Part shown: positions 11,266 to 20,886 of the stretch, one piece after another
How positions within the stretch are numbered: the stretch's first letter is position 1
Layout of the letters: each line of letters starts with the position of its first letter
Source: Condylostoma magnum
Lineage: Eukaryota; Ciliophora; Heterotrichea; Heterotrichida; Condylostomatidae
Direction of reading: 5' to 3'
Assembly (NCBI GenBank): GCA_920105805.1
Contig: CAKKTI010000388.1
Coordinates: 1 to 20,886 of the forward strand
DNA: 20,886 bases
Position numbers and translations under genes: made by a program
Notes under the pieces: model-generated
The model's input: the letters and a program-made list of their open reading frames with translations, nothing else
What the model was told of the DNA's origin: nothing
Database searches by the model: none

Positions 11266-14200
11266 ATGGTTCTTCTTTTTGTTCTTAAGCTAGTATAGGT
11301 GAGCGGAGAATGCTATCCTGGATGCCTTGATGGCTGAGTAAATTATAATTAGGTGGGTGATGACTACTGCGATCAAGACTGCATGAACTACTGATGCAAT
11401 TTCGACTAGTGATCAATTTCACCGAGCGAGGGTTAGCCAATATTTGACTGCTAATCTCAATGCCAACAATCAGGATGCGATTTAAGCCTTCTCAGAAATG
11501 GATCATGCGACTCATAATGCAACAGCTTTGAATGTGGATTTGATTTTGCAGATTGCGGGACATGTACTACCGGATGTACCTAAGAACTGCTAGAAAATGA
11601 CCAATGTGACTAGGAATGTAGCACTGGTCTTTGTAAATTTGATAATAATAATTGCGGAGATTGCTCAAATGGATGCTTTACGAGTATGATTGGAGATGGT
11701 GAATGTTAGGAGGAATGCTACACGGAGGATTGCGAAGGAGATGGAGGAGATTGCTTGGACTAAGAGTGTAATCCTGGGTGTCATGATTGGTTGCTTGATA
11801 ATACTAAATGTGACGAAGATTGTAATACGGAAAGTTGCTAATATGATAAACAGGGATGCTTATGTGCGCCTGGCTGTTATACGGAAATGCTGGGGGATGG
11901 AATATGCTAAAGTGAGTGTTATCCTTGTGATGAGGAAGAGGAAGATTGTAGTGATTACTGTGCCTTAGACTGCTCTAATTCTATGATAGATAATGGGGAG
12001 TGTGATGATGAGTGCTGGGTTAAAGATTGTTAATATGATGGAGAAGATTGTGAAGATTGTGCACCTGGTTGTGATAGCACAAAACTTGGCGAATGTAATT
12101 CCGAATGCATTGTACCCAGCTGTAATTGAGATTAAGATTGTGCTTAAAAATATTCCTAAGAATTAGCTTATATTGTTTAAATTTAATAAAGAAATTGGAG
12201 TTATAATCAAGCCTTTTACTAATGTTAAGTAAATAATCCAAATTGTGATCTATACTTATTATGGATGAACCAGAAATGCTATGAGAATTGCGATAGTTAA
12301 GAATGTGGTTATGCCCTATTATATTGCGATAGTTATACAGGATAGAATCCTTGTTTATAAGGTATTGAAGATATGTGCTATTTTTGTGATTCATATGAAT
12401 ACTCTTATTAATATTTTGGAAAATGTGTAGAAAAGTGCCCTATAGGATTTTACGCTTATGAAGGAAAATGAAAGATTTGTATACCCCATTAAGATTTAAG
12501 CTCGTAGGATTAACCTACTGTCTTTTATGTAGGAGACAATCCAAATTCTACAGAAGAAGGAACTATAGAAAACCCCTTTTTAAGCTTAAGTGAAGCTGTT
12601 TTAAGGATTTATAGCTCTTATACTAAAATTTACTTATTACAAGGGACTACTTCATATTATCCTATGTCTGAAACTTTGAGCTAGTATTTTAAAAATTAGT
12701 ATAGGCCATTATAGGAGATTTTTGCTGAGGAGATTACAATTGAGACACTTTTATGCTAAAACTATGAAAATGTTGATGGATGCTCAGATAATCCAGTTGA
12801 AGTATTAGTTGATCCTCATATGAAGATTGAAGTAAACCAAGGCTTGTTTACAATTAAAAATCTTATCTTAAATGCATAATTTACACTTGGATGTGGTGAA
12901 TGTTTTTATTGTCCTAGCATCAAAAAAGTAGATAATATATTTATGAATGATAGAGATTAATAAATTGCTGAGGGATCTTTTGCTTTATAATCATCTTGTG
13001 ATTACTTTTATGATAGATCCTTTATTACTAGTTAAAAAAATACTAGAATACTTTTAGAGAATCTCACATTTAAGAATTTTAGAAGTTAAAATAAATCAAT
13101 AATTGAATTGGATGAAACTGAAATAGAACTACTGAATGTGAATTTTATCAATAACTAAGTTGCCATGAGCTAATAATCCGCTTTGATTATTTAACTGGAG
13201 TGTAAAATAGAGCCATATGGATGTGGTAAACTAATCTACAACGGAGGAACTGTTGATATGCTGAATAATGGCTACGAGATATCTAATAGCTTAACTTTAC
13301 CTGGATTCTTATTAGTATATGGAATGAACTCTATAGAAATAAAAAATGTGAAATTTCGAAATAATATAGTGATAGGGACTAGCTTATTTTTTGTATAAAA
13401 GTCAAAATAAGTAATCTTTGAGAACATCACTATAGATTAAAATATTTTAAGTTCTCTTTATGCTTCTGATTCAAATGAGTTTGTTATAGCAAATAACTAT
13501 AACCTTCAAACAAGTTTATTAGAAGATCATTATTTAGTTCATACTAAGTTTCATTAAATTAATATCACAAATACAACATTTTTCAACACTGCTATAAAAT
13601 CAACCTTTTCATAGGATATTCAAAACATTGAGCTAAACAAATTAAACCTAACTTCGGTTATACAAGTTAATAGCTCATTTTTAGAAATTAATCCATAAGT
13701 AACTGCTTCAATTCCCCTGGACAATTAGGAAATCACTATTCAAATAGATAAAGAAAGTATTCAAGCAATAGTTCCAACTAAATATATCTAAATAAAAGAT
13801 TGAAATGTCGTGGAATTCAAAAATAATGACTTAGGACTAATTGATATTTAAAGATATACCTATATAGAAGTAGATAATTTATAGATTTAAAATGCTAATT
13901 AAATTGAAAAGAATATAAACTCTTATACCATTGATTTATTTGTCTAAAATAATGATTTGTATGTAGAGTAACAAATTTTAGTATAAGAAAATGACTCAGT
14001 TTCTCCCCTTATAAACTTTACAGATACTCATAGCTTAACAATCAAGAATTCTTTGCTTTAGTAAATCTATAATGTGAATTAAATAGCTGGATTATATATA
14101 ATAAATAATACTGCAGATTTAGTAATTGAATAAACGGAGTTTAAAGATATTACTACAGCTAATAATTCCTCATCAAGTATATTCATATCTAATTCTCAAT

Positions 14201-17200
14201 AATTAGTAATGGGTTAGTTAACTGTACAAGAAAGCATAAATACAAATGAAAATGCCTTTGGAGCAGTGATAATAGAAAATTCTAACGCTCCTATTGAAAT
14301 AATTAACTCTCGCTTTATTAATAACTTAGGAAGTAGCGTGGGAGCTTTATATCTAAAATAAACATCAGAAGTAATACTAGATAACTGCCGTTTTGAAGGA
14401 AATAATGCTACATTAACGAATGCAGGTGCTATTATGTATACCTAAAGTTTATTAAATAAAAGTAGATTAAAACTATCAAATTCTGTACTAAAAAGCAATA
14501 CTTCCTAATAAAATGGAGGAGGGTTATATATCTAGAATGACTCAATCATTGCAGATTTAACAGTAGAAATACAAAAGGTTTAATTAGTTTAAAATAAGGC
14601 TAGAGATGGAGCAGCAATTTATGTAAAGGATGATTGTAATTTAAGTAATAATTCCTATATAATTGATTCTGTACTAAGTGAGAATATTTCAAAAGTAGGT
14701 GGCTCTATATATCTAAAGCACTCATAAGGTAATCTTCTTATAAAAGACTCTACAATATCTAGAAATTAAGGAGAAATTGTATCAGGTATTCTAGCCTCAT
14801 ATAATAGCTTTGATCCTTACTCAGCAAAATTAACATTGAATAGTATTAAAATAGAGTCAAATATAGGACGCACGTTTATTGAATTATCATCCTAAAGCTC
14901 AGTAGCATAATTATACACTTAAAGTTTACATATAAGTTAAAATGAAGGTGCTATATTTGTAGTAATTAGCTCATAACTCTTTGATAATGAAAGCTTATAT
15001 GAAAATAATGTTAATGAATATAGCGGGGGAACAATACAAATAACTGATAAGTCTGATGTAACAATCACAAATTCCTAGTTCAAATAAAACAGTGCTAAAT
15101 TCGATGGGGGAGTATTTCAAATTAACAGTTTCTCATAACTTACAGCTGATAACTTAATTATAGAGAAAAACTCATCGTAAAATAAGGGAGGTTTTATATA
15201 CATAGAGCAAACATCTAAATTTGAAGTAAAAAACTCGTAAATGATGCAAAATGCAAGTGGAAATAAAGGATCTGTTATTTTTATGTCAGGAACATCAGCA
15301 ACATAGTCAATATTACAAGATTGCTATATAAGTGAAAACTAATCTAATGATTCTGGTAGTATTGTATTAATAGATGCAGACTTAATTGTAAAACGATCAA
15401 CTATAACTAAAAATGAACCGTTTAATTTATCATCTAGCTTTCTCTTAACCTTATCAAATCTTCTTATAGATGATAGTTCAATATTTGATTAAAAAGGATA
15501 TAATGGGGCAGCAATAAATGCTTCAACTTCTAGTAATATTATTATAACAAACTCAACAATTTATGACTTAGAAGCTGAAAGTGCAGCAGGGGCAATCTCT
15601 TTAATAAGTAGTCGATTATAGATTAATAATTCTGAATTTTATAGACTTAAAGCATCAGTAGGCGGAGGAATTCAGGCTATACAAAGATCTTAAGTTGAGA
15701 TAAATACCTCATAGTTTAGAAAGTGTTAAGCTGTGATTGAAGGAGGAGTAATTTAAGCTTAAGAGAGCCATATGAATATTCAAAGCACTTAATTTAAAGA
15801 AAATACCTAAGGTAGTATATATGGAGTTAATTTACTAGATATAAATATATAAAACTCACTCTTTAGTGATAATTAGTATGAGAAAGGTGGAGCAATTCAT
15901 TGTAATTCATGTAAGGAATTATTGATAGATAATACAATGTTTAATTATAACTCAGCCTATGCAGGAGGGGCTTTATATCTAATCAATAACTATAAGCTTG
16001 ATAGCATATTCACTATATAGAATTCTACTTTTAAGTAAAATAGTGCAAATAATGCTGGAGGAATATTTATATAGAATATTGACTTAAAGCTTTCAAATAA
16101 CAATTTTTAAAATAATTCAGCTGTTGCTTAAAATGATGATTATATTTTCGATGGAGATGGAGGAGCTGGATTTTTCTATTGCAATATATTCTAAAACTGT
16201 ACAATTGATTTAGATTTAAATGAATTCTTTAGCAATAAAGCTACAAGAAATGGAGGAGCATGTGACTGAAGCAATATAATTCCTGATGTTAATGATAGCA
16301 TATTTGGAGATAATTAAGCTTTATATGGAAATGATAATAGTTTATTTGCTGTAAAATTAAAACCAATTGAAAGATTACTATAAAATGGTGATTTATAAAA
16401 TATAGCAAGTGGGCAATTGACAACTCAAAAGATATAAGTAGGACTATTTGATTTATTTGATTAGTTAATAAAATCAGATGACTAAAGTGAGTGCGAATTA
16501 ATTTCTAATGATTTATAAAATGTAGTCTTATCTGGAACTATTAAAATATAAGCTAATTAAGGAATATGCGAATTTGATTCTTTTATAGTGACTGCTTAAC
16601 CAGGTACTGAACTCTAATTATCTATATTCACTTCTACAATAGATAATTTTATACAAAATAATCAAAATTATTCCGAGTTATTTGAAAGTGAAACTTAAAT
16701 CAATGTATAATTAAGATAATGTTAAATAGGAGAAAGTGAAGTGAATAAAGCTTGTAAAATATGTGAAAGTGGGCAGTATAGTTTAGATCCATAATAACAC
16801 TGCTAGGATTGTCCAACTGAAGCCATTTGCTATGGCAATTGGACTATGGTTCCTAAAGCTGAGTATTGGAGGGCTCATAGATATACTGATAATTTCTTCT
16901 TATGTCCTAATCCTCTAGCTTGTATAGGATCTCCAAAACCTCCTTAATTATCATATACTGGAGAATGTGCAGATGGGTACTAAGGTAACATGTGCTAATC
17001 TTGCAAGGAAGATTACTCTAGAGCTTCTAAAAATCAATGCAGTATTTGCCCCGAAACAACACTCAATATTATCAGAATCTTTTTAATTACTATAGCTGTT
17101 CTTGTGGTAGTTATAATGATAATAAAAACTACCTTAAAGAGTGCAATATATCCGAAATCACTCACATCAGTTTATCTAAAAATATTCGTAAACTATCTAC

Positions 17201-18591
17201 AACTAGTCAATTTGGCAGCAAGCTTCACACTCAATTGGCCAGACTTAGTATTATCTTTATTTGTAGTATAGGAATAAGCAGGATCAATGACTGACTAAGT
17301 ATTTTCTTTTGACTGCTTATTAGCTAATGATGGCTAAACTCCACTATAAGATGTTTACTATGAAAAAATTACAATGATGAGCTTTTCTCCATTGCTTATA
17401 ATTTCTCTACCCATTTTGTTTTGGGGGCTTATTTCAATTATTAAAAGGAATACATCTTATATGAAGTAAGAGCTTGTATGTACTATAATTATTCTATTCT
17501 TTCTTATTCATCCCAATCTAGTAAAGATTATGTTTGCTTTATTTGCATGTACTGAGATTGAGCCAGATGAATATTGGCTAACTGACTTTATGGATATTTA
17601 ATGCTGGGAAGGTGATCATTTGATGTATAGCTAAATTGTAGGAATTCCCAGTATAATAGTGTGGATTATAGGTGCTCCAATGGTAGTTTTAATCTTACTA
17701 GTAAAAAATAGAAGACATATTGGAGAAATAGGGTTTAAGAAACAATTTGGATATTTAGTACATGGATATTCCCCTATGAGGTATTACTGGGAGTTTCTAA
17801 TCTTGTATAGGAAAATAATCATAATATCAATCTCTGTATTCATGCTTAACACTAGCATTCCAATATAGGCCCTTACACTCATGATTGTATTGATAATCTC
17901 TTTACAAATACAGTACAAAATAATGCCCTATGCAGCTTAAGACTTAAATGAGCTTGAAATTCGTTCTATTTTAGTATCATGTATTACAATTTATGCTGGA
18001 TTGTACTATTTAACTGGTAATTTAGACAGTACAACTCAAGTAATATTCTTTGGAGGTATTTTAGGCATAAATATTTACTTTTTAATCTATTGGCTTATAA
18101 TTATGCTAACTGTGTATATTAAAGTCATTATTCAAAAAATACCATACTTATAAAGGAAGTTTTCAGGGTATAAAAATGTTAATGATGGTTTTGATAATAA
18201 TTTATTAGTATAAAGATATAGTTGGCATACGATTAATACCAGTAAAGGGAAAATATACACTTTATTTTGAAAAATGGATAAAAATGAAATCTTAGATGAT
18301 TATTCTCATATATAACCTCCATATAGCATATATACCATTTATAAAATTATATTTAGATATAGAAATTTGACTGATCAAATACATCGCAATAGTCCAGGCT
18401 CTTAACATTTTAGAATTTCTTCTGATATGATATATTTAAATAAAGACAACTTTAAAATCACACCTCAAATGGTATATTTAAATTAAGATTCTGAAATGTT
18501 AGATATAGCCCATAATATGTTGCACTCAAACACGTTAGAAGAAAATATCTTATCGGATGACGATTAGTTTAGTAATTATTAAAATCAATAA
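11266..18591 (+). CDS. Giant LNR / beta-helix / multi-pass membrane protein (paralog C)
   Basis: The protein has about 2,440 residues in one frame and is collinear with gene A. The order is: short signal peptide; eight LNR-like units (about residues 17-290; for example CDLSLLRNGSCDSQCNSFEC); Cys-rich link ending near residue 405; beta-helix opening motif FYVGDNPNSTEEGT at about 417; long Pmp-like rungs (GGALYL, GGAIH, GGACDW) to about 1,800; a second Cys block (CKICESG, GYQGNMCQSC); about eight membrane segments from 17065 to 18150; and an acidic/Asn-rich tail. Such architectures are common among ciliate surface proteins of unknown function, so a receptor or adhesin role is inferred. In-frame TGA occurs at 11335, 11392, 11410, 12127, 12469, 13801, 16267 and 18268; similarity to A continues past every one. 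The frame holds no TGA from 18271 to the end of the similarity, so the stop is taken as TAA 18589-18591 (or TAA 18580). The duplicated WD40 block begins only 51 bp later. Confidence 0.85.
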
Positions 18592-18642
18592 AACTTAATA
18601 ACTTTTAAAATATTAATACAATTAGCTTATATACAAAACAGT

Positions 18643-19145
18643 ACAATAATAGAGAGATTGGGAAAAGTAGTAACTGGGTATAAAGTGTATGCATTGAAGG
18701 TGATATAGTAGTAAGTGGTGGCAAAGATTAAGCTGTGTTATTTTTAGACTTAGAAAACTCAGAAAATAATAGAGAAATTGGAAGACATAATGGTATGGTA
18801 TAAAGTGTATGTATTGAAGGTAACAAAGTAGTAAGCGGAGGGTAGGATAATGCCGTTTTATTGTGGGACTTATCAAATCCAGAAAACAATAGAGAAATTG
18901 GAAGACATTATAGGTAGGTGCTTAGTGTATGCATTGAAGGTAGCTTAGTAGTAAGTGGAGGTGAAGATGAAACTGTGCGACTTTGGGACTTATTAAACCC
19001 AATAAATAATAGAGTTTTATTCGAGTCTTATAATGGAATTTAATCTGTAGCTTTAAAAAACTCAATAGTACTATTTGGAGAAGGTGGTACCAGGAAAAAC
19101 TTTAAACGAGTAATGTACTGGAGTCTAGATTAGTTTATTAATTAG
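18643..19145 (+). pseudogene. 5'-truncated WD40 gene remnant (B')
   Basis: This copy of the end of gene B begins abruptly inside a blade (at NNREIGKSSNW). It lacks the N-terminal domain, the first blades, and one further 120-bp blade internally. What remains is about three blades and the final ISVALKNS-type blade, ending at the TAG (19143-19145) that matches the chosen end of B. One conserved blade Trp, TGA in B (9519), is TTA here. No start codon in a good context precedes it, and its frame differs from that of gene C, so it is neither a fusion with C nor a likely functional gene. The last 370 bases shared with B are unchanged, which points to recent conversion or duplication. Confidence 0.8.
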
Positions 19146-19753
19146 GAAGTTATTCAATCTATATACATAATGCATTGTCTATTTTCTGATATATTTTACA
19201 ATATCATAATTATTTAACTTATTAGATTTACTTCGACTAATCATTAGATATATCATAGTGCAAAGTAACGTTATAAGCAGGTTAAATAGTTCTCGCATTA
19301 ATCTTTACAAAAATGTCCCTTCATCCTAAAATTACACTCTCAATTTGTTTAACTTTTCTTCGGTTAAAGTAGAAACTAATAAGAAAAAGTTCAGCTATCT
19401 CAAAAGGTAACCTAAAACTATCAACACTTCTCTCTGCACAGGAGTGTCTAACAATAATTGTAGTATTATTAGAATAAAAGGAAACCAACTCTTGTAGTGA
19501 GATTCTACTGAAGGCACTACAATACTTAAAGAGCTTTATTTAAGGAATATATACATAAAATCTAGATTGCTTGAATATGTTAGATAGACTTGTAAGGCCC
19601 CTTACTAAGAAAATAATTAATAGAGTATAGAATGAAGGTCTAACAATACAATAAAATTATGAATAGATTGCATGGACAATCAATAAAAGACAAAAAAACA
19701 TAAATAATTAAGAAATAATAAAAAGAATTGATTCAGTACTTCATAACAATTAA
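18643..19753 (+). repeat. Direct duplication, copy 2 (B' plus start of gene D)
   Basis: This is the second copy of 9418-10648. The left junction sits 51 bp beyond the assumed end of gene C, where C-derived sequence gives way to ACAATAATAG and blade sequence. The right edge of similarity is inside gene D, which continues as an intact gene. Copy 2 is one 120-bp blade shorter than copy 1. Confidence 0.9.
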
Positions 19754-20716
19754 AGACAATGGTTTTCTAGAGATTATATATGGCTACTATAATAATAAAC
19801 GAACATCAATTGAATGTTATAACAAACTAAATAAATCTGTCCAATGGTTCCAAAACAGCTAGTGTATTCAGGAGAATAAACAATATGAAAACTTTGTATA
19901 GAAGGTAATACAGCTATTAGTGGAGGCTAAGATAAAACTATACGATTATGAAACTTATAAAATCCAGGCAACAATAGAATAATTAGACGACATAGTTCTT
20001 AGATAAACAGTGTATGCATTGAGGGTAATAAGGTCGTAAGTGGCGATTATCTAACAGTTTGTCTTTGGGACTTGTAAAATCCAAATAATAATAGAGAAAT
20101 TGGAAGACATAGTAAGCTTGTAAGAAGTGTATGCATTGAAGGCAACATCGTTATAAGTGGTAATGATGATAAAACTGTCTGAATGTGGGACTTATCAAAT
20201 ACAAATAGCAATAGGGAGGTCGGAAGACATAGAGATAAAGTAAATAGTGTAGCCATTCATAATAACAAGGTGGTAAGCGGAAGTTAAGATTTAACTGTGT
20301 AACTTTGAGATTTATCAAGCCCAAATAACAATAGAAAGATTGGAAGACATTATAGCTGAGTGTATAGCGTAAGTATTGAAGGCAACATTGTTGTAAGTGG
20401 TAGTAATGATAGTACTGTTTGAATGTGAGATTTGTAAAATCCAAACAATAATAAAGAAATTGGAACACATGATAGTTAAGTATACAGTGTATGCATTAAT
20501 GGTAAAAGAGTTATTAGTGGAGGTGCAGATTAAACTGTGCGACTTTGGGATTTAGTGAATCCAAATAATAATAGAGTTTTATTTGAGTCTTAAAGTTCAA
20601 TTATATCTGTGGCTTTGAAAGATTCTATTGTATTGTCTGCAGAGCTTGGTGATCAAAACAATTCTAAAAAAATTATGTGCTGGAGCTTAGATTAGTTTAT
20701 TTACCTTCTCAGATAG
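19313..20716 (+). CDS. WD40-repeat protein with helical N-terminal domain (gene D)
   Basis: The protein has about 467 residues. ATG 19313 starts MSLHPKITLSICLTFLRL, followed by a helical domain of about 150 residues matching E1 and, more distantly, gene B. A linker (PKQLVYSGE, compare PKQPAYLGE in B) leads to seven blades (IWKLCIEG, INSVCIEG, VRSVCIEG, VNSVAIHN, VYSVSIEG, VYSVCING, IISVALKD). Likely a cytosolic beta-propeller scaffold. It is rich in TGA codons read as Trp: 19886, 19949, 20180, 20306, 20357, 20420 and 20426. Those at 20306 and 20426 occupy the WD dipeptide position, and 20357 matches TGG of gene B. No TGA follows in frame up to the window end, so the stop must be TAG or TAA. 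TAG 20714-20716 was chosen because similarity to B fades there; TAG 20693-20695 is an alternative. Confidence 0.85.
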
Positions 20717-20886
20717 CATCTTAAATATTTTCAACTATATTATAATATTATCTACTGTTCTACTTCCTAATTATCTATCTTAATTAGATTAATTTAATAT
20801 AGATTTCCCTAAATAATGTTAATCTATATCTTTTTATATAATCTTTTATTTAAGATCTATTTACAGCATTCCTTCTAGTATAATCG
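20717..20886. other. 3' flank of gene D
   Basis: This AT-rich tail holds several further TAA codons in D's frame and no TGA. I see no recognisable element and no telomeric repeat, so the chromosome probably continues past the window. Confidence 0.4.

Noticed and set aside
12500-16700. Bacterial polymorphic outer-membrane/autotransporter protein or bacterial origin
   Set aside because: The beta-helix rungs resemble Pmp repeats, but the chain has LNR units, a multi-pass membrane domain rather than a beta-barrel, and a ciliate-type code.
574-20716. Spliceosomal introns inside the large genes
   Set aside because: Frames of A, B, C and D run continuously and collinearly between paralogs, with no unmatched short insert noticed. 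Very short introns of length divisible by three cannot be fully excluded by eye.

Overview
This window looks like nuclear DNA of a ciliate in which all three standard stop codons are used as sense codons. TAA and TAG read as glutamine and TGA reads as tryptophan. This is shown by in-frame TGA codons standing opposite TGG in paralogous genes (for example 11335, 12127, 6913 and 2308) and by a TAA opposite CAA in a duplicated gene start (19556 against 10451). The known codes of this kind are the Condylostoma (heterotrich) code and the closely related karyorelict code. Several genes here have no in-frame TGA near the end of their homology, so TAA or TAG must also terminate somewhere. That favours the Condylostoma type. 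Read with this code, the window is gene-dense, apparently intronless and AT-rich. With the standard code only scattered fragments appear.

Layout. Positions 1-52 (+) match the extreme 3' end of the large-subunit rRNA, so the window starts at the edge of an rDNA unit. Gene A (574-7914, -) is a giant secreted/membrane protein of about 2,445 residues: signal peptide, a run of Lin-12/Notch-like (LNR) cysteine repeats, a long right-handed beta-helix (pectin-lyase-like/Pmp-like) region, a second cysteine-rich stretch, a multi-pass membrane domain and a cytoplasmic tail. Gene C (11266-18591, +) is its full-length paralog in the opposite orientation.

Three copies of a WD40-propeller gene lie between and after them, all on the + strand. 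B (8697-10040) is complete, with a helical N-terminal domain and seven blades. B' (18643-19145) is a 5'-truncated remnant directly behind gene C. D (19313-20716) is complete. A fourth piece, E1 (10208-10732), holds only the N-terminal domain. B-tail plus E1 (9418-10648) and B' plus the start of D (18643-19753) are a direct duplication. Part of it (370 bp) is identical between copies while the rest differs by about 6-7%, which suggests gene conversion.

How the genes relate. A and C look like cell-surface receptors or adhesins with unknown ligands. The WD40 proteins look like intracellular scaffold or signalling proteins. No functional link between the two families can be shown from sequence alone; the arrangement mainly records repeated local duplication beside rDNA. 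Because every codon can be sense, any frame can appear open. I therefore accepted genes only when paralog comparison, recognisable domains or both supported them, and exact 3' ends are uncertain.
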